From: Bacteroidota bacterium
GTDB lineage: Bacteria; Bacteroidota; Bacteroidia; B-17B0; Aurantibacillaceae
DNA: 64,000 nucleotides
Direction: 5' to 3'
Assembly (NCBI GenBank): GCA_021156365.1
Contig: JAJNDK010000006.1
Coordinates: 1-64,000 of the forward strand
A program made the position numbers and the translations under genes. The notes under the pieces were generated by a model. The model made no database searches, was not told the origin of the DNA, and was given only the letters and a program-made list of their open reading frames with translations. Shown one piece after another: positions 1-7,124 of this stretch; the first letter of the stretch is position 1, and the number at the start of each line of letters is the position of its first letter.

Positions 1-44
1 TCCTGGTAACTGAATTTTTTTGGTTCGTCTTTGTTCTCTTCCAT
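1..44 (-). CDS. N-terminal 14 codons of a gene leaving the left edge (possible transposase)
   Basis: On the minus strand an ATG at 44-42 opens a frame without stops to the window edge, reading MEENKDEPKKFSYQ. The charged start followed by K-F-x-Y is reminiscent of IS256-type transposases of Bacteroidota, and the sequence just upstream resembles an insertion-element end. Only 14 residues are visible, so the family is a guess. It could also be the start of an unrelated gene. Confidence 0.35.
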   Translation of the reverse strand, partial: MEENKDEPKKFSYQ

Positions 45-100
45 GCTACGTTAAAATTAAGTGATTTTTTAATTTTGACACAGTTTAGTGAATAGACCCC
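1..100 (-). mobile_element. Probable terminal segment of an insertion sequence
   Basis: Read on the minus strand from about base 100, the DNA begins GGGTCTATTCACTAAACTG, continues TGTCAAAATT, and reaches an ATG about 50 bases later. An end containing TGTGTCAAA just before a transposase-like start resembles IS256-family ends. Immediately outside lies a fibronectin III coding fragment with no start of its own, as expected if the element had landed inside that gene. The exact terminus is uncertain and the other end lies outside the window. Confidence 0.35.
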
Positions 101-282
101 AACACTTCGTGTGGGAGCACAGTACCGACAACACCACCTGGAACGATGCCGGCCGCGGCACCAAAAGCTCGCAGCTGGTAGAAGGCCTGCAACCCGGCAC
201 CCGCTATTGGTTCCGCGTAGCCATCATCGATAAAGACGGGCAACATCCTTTTTCGGAAGCGCTTAGTCTGATCGTGGTGTAG
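88..282 (+). pseudogene. Truncated fibronectin type III domain protein (C-terminal fragment)
   Basis: The frame encodes about 60 residues that end a fibronectin III fold: VWEHSTDNTTWND, then a glycine/arginine loop, then LQPGTRYWFRVA, closing on the TAG at 280-282. In small Bacteroidota fnIII proteins this is the last strand set of a protein of roughly 200 residues. Here the frame is blocked by TGA at 76-78 and the only start is a GTG at 88, so the N-terminal part is missing. The fragment is clearly richer in G+C than the DNA on either side. The likely cause is the insertion-element end immediately to its left. A short functional protein is unlikely. Confidence 0.6.
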
Positions 283-293
283 GATCCCGCACA

Positions 294-323
294 TCTCTTC
301 TAAATAAAAACAGGACCTGGGTG
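294..323 (+). repeat. 30-base direct repeat, copy 1
   Basis: This stretch matches 2761-2790 at 29 of 30 bases (only the T at 304 differs). It overlaps the left half of the terminator behind the fnIII fragment. The two copies bracket the propeller gene at 500-2737. Confidence 0.8.
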
Positions 324-341
324 GGGGGCCTGTTTTTTTTT
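307..341 (+). terminator. Rho-independent terminator after the fnIII fragment
   Basis: AAAACAGG and CCTGTTTT pair around a loop rich in G, followed by a run of T. It lies 25 bases after the stop of the truncated gene. Confidence 0.75.
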
Positions 342-499
342 GTTTCCGTAAGTTTTATTGAATTGCAATGGGATCAGGGATCCGGTGATTGTCGATACTC
401 CTTAGTAAACAACAAGGATTTACACAGGTACAGGGAAGCTAAACCTTTTTTTGCTATTTTTATAGACTCAAAAGCAGAAACCTGATAAAACCGAAACAA

Positions 500-2737
500 A
501 TGAAAAAGCTGGCCATCTTATTGATCATTGCACTGTATGCAAATTTGTCTGTAGCGCAATGGCGCAATACAAGCGGGCCATTCGGAGAGATCCATTGCGT
601 AGAATCCGGCAATGGAAACCTGTTTGTTGGAACAGACAAGGGTCTTTATTTATCTTCCGACAATGGAAACACCTGGACATCTGTAAATACCGGATTGCCG
701 GCTGGGCGTGCGGTTAAAGCAGTAGCAATAAACGGTACTACAATTTTTGCGGGAGTAGACAGCAACGGAGTGTACCGGTCAACGAATAACGGAAGCAGCT
801 GGACCGCGGCAAATGCAGGTTTGACCAATACGCATGCAATCTCTTTTTTGGTTTACGGCTCAACCATATTTGTAGGTACAATTGACGGTGTATTTTCATC
901 CACTAACAATGGAAATTACTGGAACCCTTCAAATACCGGAATGACCTACACTGTTGTTAATTCAATAGTATACAATGGAACCTATATATTTGCGGGAACG
1001 AGCGATGGCGTATACATCTCCTACAACAATGGCAGCAACTGGTATACAGTAAACAATGGGATAACAAACGATCATATTCATTCTTTATCTGTCAGCGGAA
1101 CTAAACTTTTTGCTGCTGCCTATACCTATGGAAGCTCAGGCGGAAGTATGTATGTATCTACGGATAATGGAACCACCTGGAATGACCTGAGTACAGGACT
1201 GGATCAGATGAATGTTTGTGCAGTCATTGAGAGCGGTTCAAATTTGTTCGCAGGGGTCAATAATGATGGTGTAATTATGTCCAGCGATAACGGGAACACC
1301 TGGACGGAGGTAAATACAGGAATGGACAGTCCGGGATTTTCTACAGATATATATACTTTGACCTTAAGTGGTTCTACACTTTACGCAAGTGGTAATGCGG
1401 GCAATGAATATAACTTATTCAAAAGCACCGATAACGGAAGCACCTGGACGGGACTAAGCACCGGGTTAACAAACAGGAGGGCATACGGATTGGCTGGCGA
1501 TGGTTCGAGGATTTTTGCAATTACTGCTCATGACGCCTTGATGTCAACTAACAACGGGAGCACCTGGACCGAGCCAAATACAGGATCGGATAATTTTTTT
1601 AGCAGCATTGCGATAAATGGTCCAACTATTTACGGAGGTCTTAACGACGATGTCGTATTCTCTACCGACAATGGGAGTACCTGGACTGGCATGAATGCAT
1701 TCCTTTCGTATGGTGCAGATGAGATCGCATTTAACGGATCTACTATTTATGTGGTGGACCATATAACCGGCCTGCAGTTTTCCACTGATAACGGACTTAC
1801 CTGGACACCGGCTGATGCTACGGTACCAACTGGTATTTATTCACTTGCCATACAGGACGGAAGCATGTACGCAGGTTCATATGGAGAATTATACATATCA
1901 ATAGATAACGCAAGCACATGGACACTATTAAGTACAGGCATTACAGATGATATTCTTACCTCGCTGGCAATAAGCGGTACCAATATATTTGCATCCACAC
2001 TTAGTCACGGTATATTTTTGTCTACCGATGGCGGTCTTACCTGGGCACCGGCAAATACCGGCTTAACAACAAATGCCATTCACTCCCTTACGATCAGCGG
2101 GACAAACATTTATGCAGGAACCGATTTTGACGGTGTATTTACCCGGCCCTTATCGGAAATGATCAATTGCGTCTCCTTTTACACAACATCGTATGATACC
2201 CTGTCGAATACGTTTACGCTGACAATCGATTCGCTTTCATCCGCTATGGCAGTTGGCTATCATTGGGATTTCGGGGACGGTGCCTCATCAGCTCTTCAGG
2301 CTCCTTCCCATACGTACGCGGTAGATTCATTATACAATGTCTGCATGACAATTTACACATCCTCCGGAGAATCCTGCAGCTATTGCCATGTAATAGGAAT
2401 TGATAGCTTAGGGAATATAATAAGAAACGCGGGTTTTAATCTTGTTGTAAATCCTTTTAATACAACGGGTAGTATTCAAAAAGAGTCAGCTGAACCAGCC
2501 ATCAGGTTTTTCCCAAACCCTTTCTCTTCCCAAACGATAATAGAGACTGACCATTCTTTTAAAGATGCAACCCTTACACTCTACAATTCCCTGGGCCAGC
2601 AGGTGAGAGAGATCAAAAACAGCAGTGGAAAGAAAATTATTTTGCACCGCGAGGATTTAGCGGGCGGAATTTATTTTCTGAAACTTAGCCAGGATAATAA
2701 AATAATCCTGGCAGAGAGAGTATTGATTACAGATTAA
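500..2737 (+). CDS. T9SS-secreted Asp-box beta-propeller protein with PKD domain
   Basis: This 745-residue protein should be exported by its signal peptide (MKKLAILLIIALYANLSVAQ) and delivered to the cell surface by T9SS. The body has 12 repeats of about 42 residues, each with an Asp-box core such as STDNGSTWT followed by a TGL-type turn, as in BNR/sialidase-like or Ycf48-like beta-propellers. A PKD-like domain follows at about 585-640 (HWDFGDG). The last 80 residues are a type A sorting domain (FFPNPF, then LYNSLGQ, ending AERVLITD). No sialidase active-site residues are evident, so binding or adhesion is more likely than catalysis. The gene stands alone, flanked by 30-base direct repeats. 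The start is chosen because the signal peptide follows directly. Confidence 0.85.
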   Translation: MKKLAILLIIALYANLSVAQWRNTSGPFGEIHCVESGNGNLFVGTDKGLYLSSDNGNTWTSVNTGLPAGRAVKAVAINGTTIFAGVDSNGVYRSTNNGSSWTAANAGLTNTHAISFLVYGSTIFVGTIDGVFSSTNNGNYWNPSNTGMTYTVVNSIVYNGTYIFAGTSDGVYISYNNGSNWYTVNNGITNDHIHSLSVSGTKLFAAAYTYGSSGGSMYVSTDNGTTWNDLSTGLDQMNVCAVIESGSNLFAGVNNDGVIMSSDNGNTWTEVNTGMDSPGFSTDIYTLTLSGSTLYASGNAGNEYNLFKSTDNGSTWTGLSTGLTNRRAYGLAGDGSRIFAITAHDALMSTNNGSTWTEPNTGSDNFFSSIAINGPTIYGGLNDDVVFSTDNGSTWTGMNAFLSYGADEIAFNGSTIYVVDHITGLQFSTDNGLTWTPADATVPTGIYSLAIQDGSMYAGSYGELYISIDNASTWTLLSTGITDDILTSLAISGTNIFASTLSHGIFLSTDGGLTWAPANTGLTTNAIHSLTISGTNIYAGTDFDGVFTRPLSEMINCVSFYTTSYDTLSNTFTLTIDSLSSAMAVGYHWDFGDGASSALQAPSHTYAVDSLYNVCMTIYTSSGESCSYCHVIGIDSLGNIIRNAGFNLVVNPFNTTGSIQKESAEPAIRFFPNPFSSQTIIETDHSFKDATLTLYNSLGQQVREIKNSSGKKIILHREDLAGGIYFLKLSQDNKIILAERVLITD

Positions 2738-2760
2738 GGAATTGCCGCTACGGGTTCCGC

Positions 2761-2790
2761 TCTCTTCTAAAAAAAAACAGGACCTGGGTG
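2761..2790 (+). repeat. 30-base direct repeat, copy 2
   Basis: Second copy of 294-323 (29/30 identical). It lacks the right arm that makes the first copy a terminator, so it looks like a fragment of that region left after duplication or recombination. Confidence 0.8.
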
Positions 2791-2810
2791 ATTTGCAGAT
2801 TCAGATAGGA

Positions 2811-3473
2811 TCATTTTGTAATAATTACTTTTTTCCTTATACAGCCTTTGATGGTCCGAACTTCAACTATGTAGAAACCTTTCCTAAGACTGCTTAAATC
2901 CAATGTGCAATTTTCCTTATCAATATATTGTACAGGCGTTTTTAATTCTGCACCTTTAACATCATATAATAGCGGAGGATTCTCTCTGTTAAAATATCTA
3001 TGTTTGCTCTGTAAAAACAACAAATTGGCATCAGGCTGTATTGCAATGGTTAGATCACTTGAAATATTGCTATACTCATATAGAGCGACAGGAGCCGGAA
3101 AGCCATATTGTTTAAATCCAAAAAACTCTATCCAATTCAGTTCTCCACCAATAGCACCATCCCATCCAATATGAATACTATCATTTTGGAAAAGCTGTCC
3201 GGCTATAGTTTGATAAACAGTATCCCAAATAGTACTATCATCCCGGACTTCATAGATACTGAAATAATATGCCTGGGGGATAGAGCAGGTAGTGTCCTCA
3301 ATAGTAATTATGGGATAGTTAGCAGTAGCTCGCACATTACAGGTAGCATAACAATCTGTTGAGGTATCAAAGTTAAACCGCCCTATACCGGTATAATGGC
3401 CCAGCAAATTATCTTTGGGTGACTGAGCCCTGAAAAGAGAAGGGAGAAGGAAAAGAAATAAGAGTTTTTTCAT
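2811..3473 (-). CDS. Small secreted protein with T9SS-like C-terminal domain
   Basis: This 220-residue protein starts with a signal peptide (MKKLLFLFLLPSLFRAQ). The middle is an acidic, beta-rich domain with several cysteines that I do not recognise. The C-terminus (LLYDVKGAEL, then LRKGFYIVEVRT, ending RKKVIITK) follows the type A sorting-domain pattern, although the usual YPNP start is degenerate. It is the last gene of a minus-strand run of T9SS cargo genes. A 21-base-period direct repeat lies 56-88 bases before its start, oriented towards it. Function unknown. Confidence 0.7.
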   Translation of the reverse strand: MKKLLFLFLLPSLFRAQSPKDNLLGHYTGIGRFNFDTSTDCYATCNVRATANYPIITIEDTTCSIPQAYYFSIYEVRDDSTIWDTVYQTIAGQLFQNDSIHIGWDGAIGGELNWIEFFGFKQYGFPAPVALYEYSNISSDLTIAIQPDANLLFLQSKHRYFNRENPPLLYDVKGAELKTPVQYIDKENCTLDLSSLRKGFYIVEVRTIKGCIRKKVIITK

Positions 3474-3528
3474 GGCTTTAATTTATATAAATATAAGGCA
3501 ATAAAAGTCCTTCATTTAATCATATTTC

Positions 3529-3561
3529 ATAAGTGGTGGGATTTTCCTTTTAAGTGGTTAA
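3529..3561 (-). promoter_or_regulatory. Candidate LytTR-type operator (two 9-mers, 21-base period)
   Basis: On the minus strand ACCACTTAA, a 12-base spacer and ACCACTTAT occur in tandem, exactly 21 bases apart. A 9-base direct repeat with a 12-base spacer is the known geometry of LytTR-domain regulator sites, which place two monomers on one DNA face. The same arrangement occurs at 48728-48760. It lies upstream of the gene at 2811-3473 and overlaps the end of the frameshifted gene. Assignment to a regulator is inference. Confidence 0.4.
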
Positions 3562-4049
3562 CTATCGAAATAAACTGACATAGCCGCGGTGCTTTTCTTT
3601 TTCACCCAGAGAGTTTTTAAACTCGACAAGGTAATAATATACCCCTTCGCTACATGCAATTCCGCCAGTGGTTCTTCCATCCCAGGCTTCCTTTGGTTTT
3701 GAAGAAGTAAACAGCATTGTTCCGTATCGGTTATAGATAGTGCAACTGTACTCTTTGGTGTAACCGTTACTCCTGAAGCATTATAATTTAACTGGAAGAA
3801 ATAAAGATCTCCACCTGAACTTGCCAAATTTACGCTATATGTACCCGAACACATATTATTAATACTGAAAGAGATTCCAGGGCCGTTAGGGCCGTTTGTT
3901 GAGATTGAGTAGAGGCCGCAAGTTCCAATCCGTAAGGTACCGTCACAAGATCCGGTGCCTGCAAAGCCACTTACGTAAAAGTCAGCCGGAGGCTGGGAAA
4001 TTCCTTTTAAGGATAATATGAATAATAAAATAACAAATTTAAGTTTCAT
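3558..4049 (-). pseudogene. Frameshifted T9SS type B sorting-domain protein
   Basis: The open frame gives 163 residues: a signal peptide (MKLKFVILLFILSLKGISQ) and a cysteine-containing domain resembling the body of the protein at 5158-6009 (CDGT-, SGTYSVNL-). From about 3780 to 3562 a different frame encodes a clear gliding-motility-type (type B) sorting domain: SCTIYNRYGTML, then KEAWDGRTTGG, YYYLVEFKN and a final RGYVSLFR, with its own stop at 3562-3564. In the annotated frame this region reads as unrelated residues. A stop in the second frame near 3787 sets the left limit, so the shift lies at about 3760-3787. This is a frameshift mutation, a sequencing error or recoding. The gene is the second of a duplicated cassette, 3 bases behind 4053-5108. 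Confidence 0.75.
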
Positions 4050-4052
4050 TCT

Positions 4053-5108
4053 TTATTTTATAATTATGATTCTTCTAATGGCATGAACTCTACCATTTAC
4101 AAAGAATTTCAAATAATAAATGCCTTCCGTTAACTTTTCAGTGTCTAATTCGCTTTTTGTCTGCTCAATTATATTGGACGCAGATACTTCTCCAAACACA
4201 TTATAAAACTTTACCTCAACAATGTTAGTATGTATGAAGTCTGGAAACTCTATTGTTAATTTATTTTTAGCGGGGTTAGGATACGCGTTAACCGCCTCAT
4301 TATCCCTTATTTTTTCTTTTATCCCAATCGCAGGCACTGTTGCACAAGCCGTATCTATGCAGTATAAAAAAACATCATCCACAAAATAGTAACTTCCGCT
4401 GTCTGACGAAGCACTGTTATAATTGGTCGGAATAATAATGCTGTTTACATCATCCCTGAAATTACCGATTGTAAACCATTTCTCGCCCCCTTGCGCAACA
4501 AAGGTGTCTGCCACCAACACCCAACCAAGTGTATCGGTGAGGTTAAAAGTAGTATCGTTTATGACTTGGGGAGTTTGTTTTATTACCCCCCATTGATACC
4601 AATCACCAAAAAAATAAGAGGAGTCATAGGCAGGTATTGAATCCGTAACAAGCAAGCCAAAATTATTGACCGAAAACCGTTTATAGCTCTCACCTAAATT
4701 AACGTAGCATCCGGCATAGTATTTTTTTCCGGCTTCCAACGGCATTAATAACTGAGTTTGTAAATACTCTCTGTAGTTAAGATTTCTATTAGGTCTATCC
4801 GTAGCACAAATTCCTGCAAAACAATCTCCTGTTCTCGGATATTGGTTGCCACCTGTACAAACCGGATAATTACCATAGAGGGTATTTGAAGGAGTACAAT
4901 AATAATACATGTAGTAATCTGTAGTCCCTTCTCCATTTCCATTCTGCCAGTAATAGAGCCATTGTGGATTGCCAACGCCAACGAACACAGCGGTATCGTA
5001 GCAAGGTTTAAGTCTTTCAAAACCCGAATCAGGAACAATATTGGTATGGGCCTGGGCGTACCCCGCAAAAGAAAAACATACCAATATGGCAATTAAGAGG
5101 CGTTTCAT
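4053..5108 (-). CDS. T9SS-secreted jelly-roll-like protein, cassette copy 2
   Basis: This 351-residue protein has a signal peptide (MKRLLIAILVCFSFAGYAQA), a body starting VPDSGFE that resembles a carbohydrate-binding-type beta sandwich, and a type A sorting domain (AYPNPAKNKLTIEF, EGIYYLKF, RRIIIIK). The body is a close paralogue of 6016-7074, with long shared stretches such as RPNRNLNYREYLQTQL and YFVDDVFLYCID. The two diverge abruptly after IGIKE, where the sorting domain begins. A hairpin directly before the start is also shared with the paralogue. A binding or adhesive role is likely; no catalytic motif is visible. Confidence 0.8.
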   Translation of the reverse strand: MKRLLIAILVCFSFAGYAQAHTNIVPDSGFERLKPCYDTAVFVGVGNPQWLYYWQNGNGEGTTDYYMYYYCTPSNTLYGNYPVCTGGNQYPRTGDCFAGICATDRPNRNLNYREYLQTQLLMPLEAGKKYYAGCYVNLGESYKRFSVNNFGLLVTDSIPAYDSSYFFGDWYQWGVIKQTPQVINDTTFNLTDTLGWVLVADTFVAQGGEKWFTIGNFRDDVNSIIIPTNYNSASSDSGSYYFVDDVFLYCIDTACATVPAIGIKEKIRDNEAVNAYPNPAKNKLTIEFPDFIHTNIVEVKFYNVFGEVSASNIIEQTKSELDTEKLTEGIYYLKFFVNGRVHAIRRIIIIK

Positions 5109-5117
5109 AACAAAAAG

Positions 5118-5144
5118 AACCTATCCCTAAGATAGGGAAAGGTT
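5118..5144 (-). terminator. Hairpin between cassettes (terminator or leader)
   Basis: AACCTATCCCTA pairs with TAGGGAAAGGTT (two imperfect positions) and on the minus strand is followed by CTTTTTG. It sits after the gene at 5158-6009 and only 9 bases before the start at 5108. The same element precedes 6016-7074. Confidence 0.6.
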
Positions 5145-5157
5145 ATAGATCTCCTGT

Positions 5158-6009
5158 TTATTTAATGATTATAAGCCGTCGGGTTGAAATAGGAAGACCC
5201 TGCGAAATGAGTGCGCAGTAGTAGATCCCATTTTCAAGTTCTTCAAACTTAAAAGTCGATGTTTGGGATTCGACAATAGTTTTTAAGATGAGTTTGCCTT
5301 CCGCTGAATAAATTAGTAATTCGGTTAATTGACTATTTTGACTCCATAATGGGCCGCAGTCTATTGTTATACCTCCATTTGAAGGATTTGGATTTATTTT
5401 CCAATTCGTTCCTAAAGTAGAATCATCCACGCCTGTAGCAGCATTGCCCGGCATAGTAAAACTTGTGGAATAATACGGGCAGCCACACGAAGACATAGGA
5501 GTAATAGTGTAAGTTGCTTGCGCAAGATTGATGATAGTATCGGTGTAATAAGTTTGAGTTGTTGATCCGGTACAATTCCCAATAAACCCTCCTCCAACAA
5601 TATACTGATCAACCGGGCATAATGAAAGTGAATCCAGCGCATGTACAACCATTGAGCCATCGCAACAAATACTCCAACCACTCATGCAACTGGCATTATT
5701 TACAACCTGGGTATAACAATTAAAAAATGCATTAAAATTGGGCAGTACCCCTATATCAGATGCAATACACCCAAGGTTATCCATAATCGTAACGGAAACA
5801 GTATCTCCGAAAGGTATTGAATCAGACATACTTGTAGTATCGCCGTTGTACCACAGATATGTAAATGGGGGTTGGCCGGAAGCGTTGACGGCAACTATGT
5901 TGTTATTGATTTGAAAACAATCTGTTTGGCTTAATGTGATCTGAACTGAACATTGCGAACGAGTAGACTTATATGAAATAAGGAGTACAAAAAATAAAAA
6001 TTGTTTCAT
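5158..6009 (-). CDS. T9SS-secreted protein with SprB-like module, cassette copy 1 second gene
   Basis: This 283-residue exported protein has a signal peptide, then a module with the SprB-repeat style (FTYLWYNGDTTSMSDS, VTIMDNLGC), then a cysteine-rich stretch (SGWSICCDGSM, SSCGCPYYS), then a type A sorting domain (INPNPSNGGITIDC, ENGIYYCAL, RRLIIIK). It follows 6016-7074 by 6 bases, so the two are surely co-transcribed. The cysteine-rich middle resembles the frameshifted gene at 3558-4049, which occupies the same place in the other cassette. Likely a surface filament or adhesin part; no enzyme motif. Confidence 0.75.
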   Translation of the reverse strand: MKQFLFFVLLISYKSTRSQCSVQITLSQTDCFQINNNIVAVNASGQPPFTYLWYNGDTTSMSDSIPFGDTVSVTIMDNLGCIASDIGVLPNFNAFFNCYTQVVNNASCMSGWSICCDGSMVVHALDSLSLCPVDQYIVGGGFIGNCTGSTTQTYYTDTIINLAQATYTITPMSSCGCPYYSTSFTMPGNAATGVDDSTLGTNWKINPNPSNGGITIDCGPLWSQNSQLTELLIYSAEGKLILKTIVESQTSTFKFEELENGIYYCALISQGLPISTRRLIIIK

Positions 6010-6015
6010 GGTCGA

Positions 6016-7074
6016 TTATTTAAGTATAATTAGTTTCTGAACAGATCGGACAAATCCATTCATTATTACTTCAACAAAATAGGCTCCGTTTGGAAGATCA
6101 GCAATTGAGGTAATACCTTTTCCAGAATGCAGCAATAATTCATCACTTTTTCTGAGGCGACCGGCCAGGTCATAAATTCTTAGTAGCGCTGATTTCTGAT
6201 CGTTAAATGCATCGATTTCTACAGTAATTTCATGTATGGCCGGATTGGGGTAAAGGCCAAAATTGTGCCGATATGTTTGTGTTTCTTTAATGCCGATAAC
6301 TGGAACAGTTGCACAAGATGTATCTATGCAGTATAAAAACACATCATCTACAAAATAATAGCTGGCACTGTCAGATGAAACACTATTGTAATTGGTAGGA
6401 ACAAAAACGCTGTGCGCATCGTTTCTGAAATTTCCAATTGTCAACCACTTTTCGCCGCCTTGCGCTATAAAAGTATCAGCTACCAATATCCAACCAAGTG
6501 TATCCATAAGATTAATAGTGGTATCGTTCATTACCTGAGCTTCCTGACGAATTGGGCCCCACTGCATCCATGATCCAAAGAAGTAAGACGAATCATAAGC
6601 GGGTACACTGTCTGTAAAAAGCAAACCAAAACTATTGACCGAAAACCGTTTGTAACTCTCCCCTAAACTAACATGACATCCGGCATAGTATTTTTTTCCT
6701 GCTTCAAGTGGTATGAGAAGTTGTGTTTGTAAATATTCTCTATAGTTTAGATTTCTATTAGGCCTATCTATGGCACAAATACCCGCGAACACACCACCTG
6801 TACGCGGATATTGAGCTCCACCTATACACGATGGGTAGTTTTCCATATACGCGTTAAATGGGGGGCCGAAATAACATCCATGGTATAAATCGGTACTACC
6901 TTTATTACCACTTTGCCAATATGTAGAAGCTGAATCAATTTGACCTAAACCATAAGTTGTACCGCATCCGGGATTTAAAATTTCAAAGCTGCTATCGGGA
7001 ACAATATTAGTGTACGCCTGGGAATACCCGGCAATGGAAGTACTTACCAATATGGCAATTAAGAGGTGTTTCAT
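6016..7074 (-). CDS. T9SS-secreted jelly-roll-like protein, cassette copy 1
   Basis: This 352-residue paralogue of 4053-5108 has a signal peptide (MKHLLIAILVSTSIAGYSQA), the same VPDSSFE start of the body, the same RPNRNLNYREYLQTQL and GGEKWLTIGNFR blocks, and a type A sorting domain (LYPNPAIHEITVEI, LRIYDLAGRL, VQKLIILK). The sorting domain is not the one of the paralogue, whereas the body is. It begins 50 bases after the end of the subtilase gene, separated by a hairpin that may terminate or attenuate read-through. Probably a surface-exposed binding protein. Confidence 0.8.
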   Translation of the reverse strand: MKHLLIAILVSTSIAGYSQAYTNIVPDSSFEILNPGCGTTYGLGQIDSASTYWQSGNKGSTDLYHGCYFGPPFNAYMENYPSCIGGAQYPRTGGVFAGICAIDRPNRNLNYREYLQTQLLIPLEAGKKYYAGCHVSLGESYKRFSVNSFGLLFTDSVPAYDSSYFFGSWMQWGPIRQEAQVMNDTTINLMDTLGWILVADTFIAQGGEKWLTIGNFRNDAHSVFVPTNYNSVSSDSASYYFVDDVFLYCIDTSCATVPVIGIKETQTYRHNFGLYPNPAIHEITVEIDAFNDQKSALLRIYDLAGRLRKSDELLLHSGKGITSIADLPNGAYFVEVIMNGFVRSVQKLIILK

Positions 7075-7083
7075 GATTAAAAG

Positions 7084-7111
7084 AACCTATCCCTAAAGAT
7101 AGGGATAGGTT
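7084..7111 (-). terminator. Perfect hairpin after the subtilase gene
   Basis: AACCTATCCCTA and TAGGGATAGGTT form a perfect 12-pair stem with a 4-base loop, followed on the minus strand by CTTTTAAT. It ends the subtilase transcript and lies 9 bases before the next start codon, the same position as in the second cassette. Confidence 0.7.
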
Positions 7112-7124
7112 CTGAATTTTACAA

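Noticed and set aside
88-282. Intact short fibronectin III gene
   Set aside because: The domain lacks its first strands, the only start is a GTG at the junction with element-like DNA, and no promoter or signal peptide is present.
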